From Dryas octopetala (lineage: Eukaryota; Streptophyta; Magnoliopsida; Rosales; Rosaceae): a stretch of DNA of 64,000 bases. Within the stretch, counting starts at the first letter, position 1. Every line of letters starts with the position of its first letter. Of the stretch, positions 50,836 through 60,988 are shown in pieces. The stretch is taken from assembly GCA_963921425.1 (NCBI GenBank), contig OY992838.1, positions 14,818,001 to 14,882,000 on the forward strand, given 5' to 3'. Position numbers and translations under genes: made by a program. Below the pieces are notes generated by a model. It was not told the DNA's origin and searched no databases. It saw nothing but the letters and a program-made list of their open reading frames with translations.

Positions 50836-51727
50836 AAGAATATATATGTATTAAATTAAATAATGACGTACCCGACGTCGTGACTCCACCCGATATAAGA
50901 TGGGCGTCGAACCACTATGATGGTTAAACGGCTTCCCTTTCCTGTTTCTGGTATTGGCGACCGACTTCTTCTATTAAATATTAAGCAAATTATAAATGTG
51001 TTAGTGTATGTATACAATAATAGAATAACAAAACAATAATTGGTTTTTTGAAGTCTTAAAATGATAAAACGTACCAAAAACGACGGACTTATGAAATGAT
51101 CGCACAAAAAACGCCACTGGTCAGGCCGCTTTACCAACTCCATAGGGAGGTTTGCCAATGCCTCAATTGCCGATGAAAATCCCTTGAAATGCACATGTAG
51201 TTCGTGCTTCCACTGCCTGTAGGACTTGATGAGTAAATCTGTCATGTACGTGACAGTGATGAGATCATCCATCTGAATGTCAAAGTTAACCTGAAAAAAA
51301 TATTAAATTGTTAGGAATGATCAAATTTATCATTTTGAATTAATTATTGAGCTATACTCACTGAGATGGAGCGGATCACTTTGTGTTGAATCTCTGCCGG
51401 TAATTTTTTCCAAGTGGTTGCAACCATGGCGCACTCGACACAGATAATAGCCCCCACGTCGTGCGAGAACAGATTGTCGACGTTAGGACCTAACGGTCAT
51501 CAACCGTTTTGCACACACATGACTCGAATCCGCGCCCCAGTACTGCGCACGATCCGAGAGGACTTCAACCCACTACATGGTCCCTTCATTGCAGTGGATG
51601 ACGTCGCAGTAGATGAAGCGGAAGCGGTGACCTAACTAGAGCGGTGAGATCGACGGGCCCTCTGTGGCATAGAGGGGCTCCCAGTACTCAAGGATGGCTG
51701 AACTACATCATCGGGAGCTGACTCCAT

Positions 51728-52340
51728 CGCCTTCCACCTTATAACTAAATTATATTTCTCAAACTAATTAATCTACATTTTGTAATTACACTAAATTTTA
51801 TATTTAAAAACTAACAAACTAACTAATCTACATACAAACTACCTAATAAATTTTATAATTAAAAAACATATAAAACTAACTAATTAATTTTATGATTAAT
51901 TTTAACATACAACAAACTAACATAATATACAATCACCATATATAACACTTTGCTTTGGTTCCTCATTTGGGGTGAATTTGACATAATAACAATAATCTAA
52001 AATGCATTGAAGCTCGCATACCATATGTATTTTTTATTTTAAGCCCCAACACAGAAATCCACAACAGTCATATTAAGGTGAACATAATGCAACAACATTT
52101 CATTAGAGCCAACAAGAAGGATGTATGCAGGTGCCAACAACCACAATTGTTATCTAGTATAAGAAAATACCAGCAAACTAATTTCCCTAAGAACAATGAT
52201 GAGGATTAACTAATTTATTCAACACTAATAAACAAATTTAAGAACAAAAAAATTAAAAACACCAGCAAATACCAGCAAACACTAGCCAAAGAACATTAAA
52301 GGAGCGATTGAGTCTTGAGTCTAACTTGAAAAATTTACCT
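51728..52340. other. CACTA-3 AT-rich internal spacer
   Basis: This lies where CACTA-1 has its TNP2 gene, but no TNP2 sequence was recognised. It is AT-rich and non-coding, and suggests that the transposase gene was deleted. Confidence 0.55.
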
Positions 52341-52439
52341 GGGTATTACTATTCCCTTGGCCACCTGCACTTGATCCCTCTGAAAAAAAAAGCTGAAGCT
52401 AATGAGCAGAAAAAACAGAAAACAGAAAAACCCCCAAAT

Positions 52440-52950
52440 AAAAAAAAAAAAAAAAAACCCACCAAAAACCCACAATCGGGTGGGTTTGCTGCAGGTGGGT
52501 TCCGGTGGGGTTGCTGGTCGGGGTGGGTTGCTAATGGGGATAGGTTTAGGAGAATGGGAATCGAGGGAGGCGGCATGGAGAGGGGAAGGAGAGAAAAATA
52601 GGAGGCCGGGGAGGGTTTTGATGGGGGTGGGGATGGGTTTCGGGGAGAGAGAAAGAGGAGGGGGTGGGTTCCAGGGAGAGAAAAAGAGGAGGGGGTGGGG
52701 ATATGGATGGGTTTCAGGAAGAGAAAAATAGGATGAGAGATCGGGAGAGAGAGTTTTAGGCGATCTGGAGCGGCGACGGCGTTGAGGGGAAGTGAGAGAT
52801 GCAGCGGCGAAGCAACGGCAGGGCTGGGGCTGTGCAAGGCAGATGAGAGAAGATCAGAGAGATGAGAGAGATCAGAGAAAACAAAAGAAAGGAAAAAAAA
52901 TAGAAAAGAAGAAGAAGAAGAAAAGAAGAAAAGAAACAATTTTAAAAATC
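52440..52950 (+). repeat. G-rich tract of CACTA-3
   Basis: An A-run is followed by ggtgggtt-type G-rich sequence (52480-52730) and then purine-rich GA runs (52840-52940). It matches the tract at 19490-19800 in CACTA-1 in type and position. The long open frames on both strands reflect composition. Confidence 0.75.
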
Positions 52951-52964
52951 TCGAGACCCTTAGG

Positions 52965-53445
52965 CGACGAACTAGGAATCTCGTCGCCTAAGAAACTTTT
53001 GGGCGACAAACTTGGAAGTTCGTCGCCCAAACATTAAAATATATGGCAGGTTTAACCCCGCCAAATTTTTTAGATTTTGGGCGACGAAGAAGGAATTCCG
53101 TCACCCAAAAGAGTCTTGAGCGACGACTTTCCCAGTTCGTTGCCTAAAATCTGTCCGAGTTCGTCGCCCAAACATTAAAATATATGGCAGGTTTAACCCC
53201 GCCAAATTTTTTAGATTTTGGGCGACGGAGAAGGAATTCCGTCACCCAAAAGAGTCTTGGGCGACGACTTTCCCAATTCGTTGCCTAAAATTTGTCCGAG
53301 TTCGTCGCCCAAACATTAAAATATATGGCAGGTTTAACCCCGCCAAATTTTTTAGATTTTGGGCGACGAAGAAGGAATTCCGTCACCCAAAAGAGTCTTG
53401 GGCGACGACTTTCCCAGTTCGTTGCCTAAAATCTGTCCGAATAAT
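52965..53445. repeat. Threefold 141-bp tandem repeat with gcgacg motifs
   Basis: The phrase atatggcaggtttaacccc recurs at 53041, 53182 and 53323, a period of 141 bp. Each unit holds several gcgacg subterminal motifs, and the units are nearly identical. This is a local expansion of CACTA-3 subterminal sequence. Confidence 0.9.
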
Positions 53446-53524
53446 TAATTTTAAATAATTAAATATGTTGTTAACTTTACATAATCAATTATGTTGTTAA
53501 TTTTATATAATCAATTTATTAATT

Positions 53525-55666
53525 TTAACGATCCAAACCATTCATTTATTAGTCCCTTACTAAAAGATCATCCCTGCAAAAAATCGGTCAAATTGGAATT
53601 CATCTAGCCGTTCGATTATCATTATTAAAATCATGATCGTTCATATGTTCGATCTCCGATACCTAACTTCTAAAACTTTGATTGAGCTAATTTTTTGCAT
53701 AGACGATCTTTAAGTGAGAAACTAATAAATGAACGGTTCGGATCGTTGAAAACATGATCGATATATGAGATTCTATATATAAATGAACGGTTTATATATT
53801 TGAAGAATAAAATTCTATTAACTCTTTCATTGAAATCTTGTCGTTTCAATAATTGTGAAGACCACAACGTGATTACAACGATTAGAGCCGTTCATCATCT
53901 ATATTAATACTCAAAGATCATCTGTGCAAAAAATCGGTCCAATTGGAGTTCATCTACCCGTTCGATTATTATTACAAGAAGCACAATTGTTCATACACCC
54001 TAAACGCCAAACCTAACTTGTACATCTCCGATTGAGATAATTTTTTGCATGGATGATCTTTGAGTGGGGCACTAAGAAATGATCGGTTTGGATCGTTAAA
54101 AACACAATAGAAAAGTGAGCTTTTACATACAAATACACTTGAAGAGTATAATTCTATTAGATTTTTCATTGAAACTTTGTCGATTCAACAATTGTGAAGA
54201 CTACAATGTGATTTCAACGATCAGAGCCGTTTATTTTATTCGTTTATACTCAAAGATCATCTCTGCAAAAAATCGGTCAAATCGAAATTCATCTACTCGT
54301 TCGATTTGTATTAGAAAATTCATAATTGTTCATAAGTTCGAGCACCGTTACCTAACTTTTACATCTCCGATTTAGTTAATTTTTTGCAGGGATGATCTTT
54401 AAGTGGGGATCTAAAAAATGAACAGTTCGGATAGTTGGAAACACGATCACATTGTATGCAATTATATACATAAAATTGTATAAAAAAAAAAGGCAATGAG
54501 ACTTTGGGCGACGAACTGCACATTTCGCCGCCTAAGATCACTTTGGGCGACGAACATTAAAATTCCTCGCCTAAAGTAACTTAGGGCGACGAACTATTTC
54601 CTCACTCAAAGTTAATTTAGGCGAAGAATTTTAATATTCGTCGCCTAAGATCACTTAGGCAACGAACATGTTTGTTGCCCAAAATCTCTTTGGGCGACAA
54701 ATTACTTTGGACGACGAAATTTGACATTTTTCACCTAAAGTAACTATGAGCGAGGAAATAGTTCGTTACCCAAACCTTAATTAATAGACGACGATCGTTC
54801 ATACGTTCGAACTCCAATACTTAACTTCTACATCTACAATTTAACTAAAATTTTTGGAGGGATGATCTTTGAGTGGGAAACTAATAAATGAACAGTTCAA
54901 ATCGTTGATAACACGATCGATATATGAGATTCTATATATAAAAGAACGATTTATACATTTGAATAATAAAATTTTATTAACTCTTTCATTGAAACCTTGT
55001 CGTTTCAATAATTATGAAGACCACAACGAGATTACAACGATCAGAGCCGTTCATCATTTATGTTGATACTCAAAGATCATCCATGCAAAAAATCGGTCTA
55101 ATCGGAGTTCATATACCCGTTCGATTATTATTATAAGAATCACGATCGTTCATACACCTTAAACGTCAAACCTAACTTTTACATCTCTGATCAGAGCCGT
55201 TTATTTTATTCGTTTATACTCAAAGATCATCCCTGCAAAAAATCGGTCAAATCGGAATTCATCTACTCGATCGATTAGTATTAGAAAATTCACGATCGTT
55301 CATAAATTTGAGCACCGTTACGTAACTTTTACATCTCCGATTGATCTAATTTTTTGTAATGATGATCTTTGAGTGAGGAATTAAAAATTGAACGGTTCGG
55401 ATCGTTGGAAACATGATCGCATTATATGAATAACCTACATAAAATTGTAAAAAAAAAAAAAAGCAATGAGACTTTGGGCGAGGTATATGCATGTTCCTCG
55501 CCCATACATTGGGCGACAAATATGTATGTTCCTCGCCCAAAGTGACTTTGGGCGACGAGCATTAGAATTCATCGCCCAATGTATGGATCAATCACCATTT
55601 TGGTGTGTGATTTGAGGCGACAAAGTAATGTCGTCGCCTAAAGTTACTTTAGGCAAGGAACATCAT
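53525..55666. repeat. CACTA-3 350-bp units and outer subterminal repeats
   Basis: Diverged units homologous to 20036-21540 in CACTA-1 lie at 53525-54480 and 54785-55450, sharing gaacggttcggatcgtt and ctgcaaaaaatcgg. Gcgacg motif clusters lie between them (54500-54790) and after them (55470-55660). Truncation removes the terminal repeat. Confidence 0.82.
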
Positions 55667-56039
55667 TGTTCCACTTGTTCAATAAAGGTACAGATTTGTT
55701 TTCTCAAATTTGGTCTGCTTTTTACCCTATCAAATCTCACCCAATTCAACAAACATATACTTGTTTTAAAGCTATGCATTTCTTCTTTACAATTATATAA
55801 AAATCATTTAAATTGGAGTTCTAAAACTTAAGATAATTGACCCCAAAGTAGGGTACCCGAAACTGCCAAATTTTCAAACTTTACCAAATCTCAATTCTCT
55901 AAGATATAATACTTCAAATTTGTTTTTATGACTAATAAATGATAAAATATAACTTATACTTCAATTATAATTGAAGAAAACATAACCCAAAGGATTTAAA
56001 GTCACAAATCTGGACCTTTATTGAACAAATGAAACAATT
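55665..56039. repeat. MITE with 33-bp inverted ends
   Basis: The left end ttgttccacttgttcaataa (55667 on) matches the complement of the right end (…ttattgaacaaatgaaacaa, to 56037) over 33 bp with about three mismatches. The interior has no gene. No certain target duplication was found. Its left end coincides with the break in CACTA-3. Confidence 0.75.
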
Positions 56040-56189
56040 AGTGGACCAAAACAGAACTTAAAAAAGATCGTGGACTAAAATTGAACTAGGTATAAAATAA
56101 GTGGACCAAATCTGTAATTTCCTCTATATATATATAAATATATGGCTGCAGGTTTCTAAATAATCTGAAAATGCTTTTAACATGGACGG

Positions 56190-56710
56190 TAAGAGATGGA
56201 TGAGTAATTGTTAATGATGAAAAACCTTAGAGGAAGAGAAGGCTATTCAGTTCTTACCGTTTGAAAGCGTGTCCTTTGATAGCAGAAGCAATATAGTGAA
56301 GTTAATCACTGTTTCACTGGATCTGGTTGATTCTTGAATATGCGGTATTAATGTTCTAATTAATATGCGGTATTATTGAATATGCGGTATGAAGAACATG
56401 ACGTAAATGATCTGATAATTGAAAATGAGCAGTCTTGTTATTCATTTTTATACATATTTAAGCTTGTGTTTGTATGTGGGGTCCTGTGGGTTGGTGAATG
56501 GTCCATGTGAATGTAAACGATGATTAATAAGAGGGATGGATGAGTAATTGTTAATGACGAAAAACCTTAGAGGAAGAGAAGGCAATTCAGTTCTTACCGT
56601 TAGAAAGCCTGTCCTTTGATAGCAGAAGCAAAGCAATGTAGTGAAGCTAATTATTGGATCTGGTTTGATTCTTGAATATGCGGTATTAATGTTCTAATTA
56701 TTGGATCAGG
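56190..56710 (+). repeat. Direct duplication of a block of about 170 bp
   Basis: The block starting gatggatgagtaattgttaatga is present at about 56195-56370 and again at about 56534-56705, with few differences. It includes ccttagaggaagagaaggc and gattcttgaatatgcggtat. A third partial copy of the gaatatgcggtat phrase lies near 56375-56390. The function is unknown. Confidence 0.85.
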
Positions 56711-56881
56711 CTTTGGAAACGATTTAAAATACATATCAATCATTGTCTGATGTGCAATTTATAGTCACTTTTAACAGCATAAATTTTTCTTTGGTTGTTT
56801 AGACTAGAGTTTTGATCTTCACTTTCATGTTCAAGTTGTTTGGTTTTATGTAATCTTGAATTTTTATCAATATGATTGCAG

Positions 56882-58209
56882 GATGGGGGACCAATGACGA
56901 CTTGATCATATCCATATTTTTATCAATATGTTCAAGTTGTTTGGTTTTATGTAATCATATTTTTATCAATATGATTGGGGCATAGAAATGCTGCTCAGAG
57001 AAAGGTTATTCGGAAGACATATGCTGAAGCTTATGGGGATTTCCGCAAGGTACAGGTTCTTGAGCTCTTTCAGCCTAAAAGGAATATAGATTATGTTCTA
57101 ATAGAAGACATTTCCATTTGAGCTATCTAGGTATTAACTGAATATGCAGTTCCTTTTCTATTGTTTCGGAAACAAAAACAATGTACTTCCTGGACAGGTA
57201 CACTTTAAATATATCTGTAATTCTAAACCAGTTCTAAGCTTCCCACAGATGTGTTAGTGAAAATGATCGATCATATAATGGCTGGTGGCAATGGAACAGA
57301 GTTAGCCCAGTCTCAGGGGCAATAAAGAAAGGTCCTAGCAAAGCACTGGCTATAGTCATCCATTGGTAAGCCTTCTTTTTTCAAATTTGTTAATGTTAGT
57401 TATATATATTTTGTGCAGGGCAAGTTAATTTTTTTATGGACTTACCATATCAAAGTTATATTTCATTTGAGAATTTTTTTTTTCTCCTTGCACCAAATAG
57501 ATATGAGGGAGATGAGATGAACATGACTCTGGAAAAATCAGAGGCTAAGATACTCCATGAAAAGATCTCGGAGAAGGCCTACAATCAAGAGGATAGTATC
57601 AGGGTTTTGGCTACACGGAGCAAAGCACAGATCAATGCAACTCAATCACTACAAAAATGAATTATGGAATGATATCAATAAGGTATGCAAGTGAGTTTAA
57701 TATAACTATTTTTGGCCTGGTATCCTCATATTTCTTTTCGTGCTCTTTTCATGATTCTGTTGGCAGCTTTGCGCGCAAAATATCTTTGTAGTTTGGAAGG
57801 CTATACTTTTCTTCTACAGAATATAGGTTTTGTGTTTCAAGAAAAGGACTGGGAATAAGGAAAACATGCTTAAGTTGTATTGTTAGTATTAACAGAATCA
57901 TGAATGGTTGACCAAGATGACCCTTTTCTTCATTTCTCATCATTGTTGTTGTAAAAATGCGTCTAGGCCTTTTTAGAACGATAATTGAAAGGAAGAAAAG
58001 AAGAAAAGAAACCTGGATGGATATGGCAACCTTAAAAGGCTTACGTAATGCATTGCATACCTCCTTTCTTATATTTTAAGAGAATTTGGATTTGATGAGT
58101 GTTTCTATGTATACAAGACTTGAAAACTGACCCCAAGGATGAGTACCTTGCAACACTAAGGGCCACAATTAAGTGCTTGATTCGCCCTGAGAAGTATTTT
58201 ATATTATGA
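56882..58209 (+). pseudogene. Annexin pseudogene
   Basis: Pieces of a plant annexin appear in order. GWGTNDDLIISI starts at 56882. HRNAAQRKVIRKTYAEAYGD lies at 56981-57050. The exon 57501-57682 has [20 protein letters not shown] and continues to [29 protein letters not shown] with PEKYF lies at 58117-58209. The first two pieces are separated by a partial duplication of intron-like sequence, near 56920-56975. Two bases are missing near 57640 (before HYKNE), which brings a stop at 57660. Annexins bind membranes in a calcium-dependent way; the type-II loop Gly residues are partly present, but no complete repeat set remains. Large parts are missing. Confidence 0.87.
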
Positions 58210-58829
58210 AATAAATTGAAATTCAAATTGATTTAAACAAACACAACAGAGATAATCTATCCAAATTGATCAAGCATTCTTTAGATATGTCTCCTTGCTA
58301 TGCAATGTCTACAGATGTTTGGTGTCAGTCAAAGTGAGTCAAGTTCTGTTTTTTGTGTTCTATGCCAAAAAGGAAGTCCTGTCCATTGTTTTATTGGATC
58401 AGCTGTTCATCCAATAAATATTTTCTTTGGTGATCCAACAAAACTCTCTCTTCTATGAATCTTTCAATTTCATTTCATTCATTTCAAGGATAGACATAAA
58501 ACTTTGACTCTAGTGTATGAAAAACACTAAAGCCTTCCCTAAACCATCAATTGAAAAAAAAAAAAAAATTGAAAGAAATACTGAAGACTTGTGAAAACAT
58601 AGCAGGTAGAATAATATAGCTGATGCATGGCAGTTGCCACTATAAATAAGTCCCGGAAGTAGTATAAACATATAATATATGTACCAAAAAGAAAAATCAT
58701 GATATCTTCAACTTCCAGTAAAGTATATATCATGCTCTGTAGCTTGTTGCCTCATCTTTTATGTTCAGCTCATTTCATCATCAAACATTGCTTTTGCTTC
58801 TGCTGCTCCTACTGAAGCATAGGCGCTTC
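58210..58829. other. Unassigned spacer between two pseudogenes
   Basis: No coding region was recognised between the annexin remnant and the receptor-kinase remnant. The sequence is AT-rich with an A-run at 58553-58568. Confidence 0.4.
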
Positions 58830-59651
58830 TCAAATGGAAAGCCAACTTCACAAGGGAACAAAGGATTGTGTAGCAACGTTGGAGCTTTGCACCCTTGCAA
58901 ACATGGCTCAAAAAAGGAAAAGGACTACAAAATCATATTTGTAATCATATTTTCTATTGTAGCAGAACTTTTACTTCTATCTGCTATCTTTACAATTACT
59001 TTTGTAGTAGAAGGAAAAAGGAAGCATCAGCATCTAGAACAAAACATCACGCATGAAGAGGTTTCTTTTTCAGTACTAAATTTTGATGGAAAAACCATGT
59101 ATGAGGAAATCATAAGGGCGCGCAACTGAGGATTTTGATTCTAAATATTGCATTGGGAAGAGTGGACAATGAAGCGTCTTCAGAGCAAATTTGTCATCCG
59201 CCAACGTAGTTGTAGTGAAGAAACTCCATCTTCTGTGCAATGGTGAGAACAATCTTCAAAAGGAATACTTGAATGAAATAAGGGCATTAACTGAGATACG
59301 TACGGCACCAAAACATTGTGAAGCTTTATGGTTTCTGTTCCCATAAGCTGAATACATTTTTGGTGTATGAGTATCTTGAAAGGGGTAGCACAGATCATAG
59401 AGCTAAGGAACTGGAGTGGAGTAAAAGAGTGAATATTGTTAAAGTTGTAGCTCATGCCTTGCTTTACATGCACCACGATTGCTTGCCACCAATTGTTCAT
59501 CGAGACATATCAATTAAGCAAGAACATTTTGCTGGATTCTAAAAATGAGGCATCTATTTCAGACTTTGGCACTGCTAAGTTTTTAAACCCAGACTCAACT
59601 AGTTGGACTGCCCTTGCAGCCACATACGGATATGTGGCACCAGGTACGTAA
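58830..59651 (+). pseudogene. LRR receptor-like kinase pseudogene (MIK2-like)
   Basis: Sequence from the end of the ectodomain (NKGLCSNVGALHPCKH) runs through a transmembrane segment (VIIFSIVAELLLLSAIFTIT) into the kinase. Kinase parts include VVVKKLH, NIVKLYGFCSHKLNTFLVYE, MHHDCLPPIVHRDIS and SDFGTAKFLNPDSTSW. This matches plant LRR receptor kinases of the MDIS1-interacting receptor kinase 2 type. Breaks include a stop after MYEEIIRARN (about 59127), a frameshift near 59300, a missing piece after YLERGS, a shift near 59520, and loss of everything after YGYVAP. The leucine-rich repeats are absent. It is a truncated copy of a family that is commonly clustered and duplicated. Confidence 0.88.
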
Positions 59652-60465
59652 CATTGTTGTTCTCTATCCTCTATATTTAACACTATATATGCTTTTCTTT
59701 TTTATGTCAATGCTTATTTTTCATTGTTAAGCATAGTTTAAAACGTTTCACTTTTAATTAATCATCGGTAGCATTGATACTCGCATGTTACTAATAATTG
59801 CACTGCTATATAAACGTAAGAACGACGTACGTGCAGAGCATATATAAAAAGCTTGCTTTGTAATCTTGCAGTTATCTATCGTTGATTATATTCCTCTTTT
59901 TCGGTCTTCTTCAATAAAATTCTGTTAGATAATTTTCAAATATTTGTAATTTGAATTGAATCAGTGTGTCTTTTGGGAAATGTTACTAAACTTTCTTTAG
60001 AGGTTTTATGTTCATAGAGTCATAACCTTTCATGAAAATGTATGATTCAAATGGTATCATACCTCTTGAATAAATATTTCAAATGAATGGTTGCTATACC
60101 ATTTCAGAAAGGGCACGTTGGATTTATTATAAAAAGAGAATTCTCTGCAGAATTTTTTACTGAAAAAACAACTATTATCTCATTCTCCATCTTTTCACCA
60201 AAATCAAATACAAAGAACTAATTTCTGCAGTTTTAGTTCTTTGTGAAACTTGAGTATTCTTGTTATATCCATTCGTGTGTTTGGTTTGTTTTTGGATGTG
60301 CAGGACATTAACAAACAATAGTTTTACTAGGCTTCATTTTATCCATAGGGCATATTTGCAAATCCTTCTGCACACAAGAAGTGAGGGTAAATATTGTTTG
60401 AAAATTGTTGGAAAAAATTGTTGGAGTTCTTATGAGTTGTGGCTGCCGAAAGGATGACAGAAACT
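59652..60465. other. Unassigned spacer
   Basis: This AT-rich stretch between the receptor-kinase remnant and a copia fragment has no recognisable gene or repeat end. Confidence 0.4.
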
Positions 60466-60988
60466 TGCTTTCAACCACACCATTTTGTTGTGGTGTATAT
60501 GCAATAGAAGTTTCATGCACAATTCCAACAGATTCACAATAGGATGGAAAACGAAATTCTCCACCTCTATCTGATCTAAGATACTTGATTTTAGTTTCAC
60601 AAAGATTTTCTACTTCATTTTTATAGATCTTAAATTTTTCCAGCACTTCATCCTTAGTATGCATGAGATAGACATATCAAAATCTATTAAAATCATCTAT
60701 AAAGGTGACAAAATATTTCATATTTCCTTTTGTAGGTGTACTATGTAAATCACATACATCACTATGAATAAGTTGCAATAAAGTAGATGTTCTTTCTATC
60801 TTATGAAAAGATTTCCTAGTGATCTTGGTATGCAAACAAGTAGCACACTTATCATTCACATCATTTACATGCTTTGGAATTAATTCAAGGTTAGACATGT
60901 CATTCATCTTTTTGATATTGACATGACCTAATCTATTATGCCATAAAGATAAGGAGTAATTATTTGCTTGTATGTGGATGACATGTTA
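60466..60988 (-). pseudogene. Copia integrase fragment
   Basis: On the minus strand LWHNRLGHVNIKKMN (GAG-pre-integrase), then CATCLHTKITRKSF, FIDDFNRF, YLRSDRGGEF and YTPQQNGVVE are read. These are the integrase zinc-knuckle region and core of a copia element different from the one at 2318-24547. The fragment is truncated on its 3' side near 60466 and cut on its 5' side by an LTR at 60989, with at least one frame break near 60670. No LTRs of its own are seen in the window. Confidence 0.88.

Larger units (their letters stand above)
46878..51727 (-). pseudogene. CACTA-3 first-ORF gene, broken Transposase_24-like
   Basis: This is homologous, exon by exon, to the intact CACTA-1 gene at 9695-11478. 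Exons are seen at 51727 to about 51360, 51290 to about 51073, about 50970-50870, about 47455-47372 and about 47285-46878. Matching pieces include RQWKHELHVHFKGFSSAIEA, LYRVESRR, GSQFPEIDTFGDIYF and RPGKEIRGMGYGRICDI. A TAG interrupts the first exon (about 51635), and a shift or double stop lies near 51500. A solo LTR (47500-50835) occupies the intron before the GSQFPEID exon. The last exon carries a Ser run from a simple repeat. It cannot make the full protein. Confidence 0.8.
46244..55666 (-). mobile_element. CACTA-3, decayed relative of CACTA-1
   Basis: The left end CACTACAAGAAAAAACAC at 46244 equals the CACTA-1 terminal repeat and is followed by the same gcgacg subterminal motifs (46260-46730). 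A broken copy of the first gene follows (51727 to 46878), then the G-rich tract, the gcgacg clusters and the 350-bp units seen in CACTA-1. TNP2 is missing, and no TTGTAGTG end could be found. Recognisable sequence stops near 55666, where a MITE begins. It is a non-autonomous, right-truncated copy. A 3.3 kb solo LTR is inserted at 47500-50835. Confidence 0.85.

Noticed and set aside
52349..52939. 196-codon Ser/Pro/Phe-rich open frame on the minus strand
   Set aside because: It is the complement of the G- and GA-rich tract of CACTA-3, with no domain.
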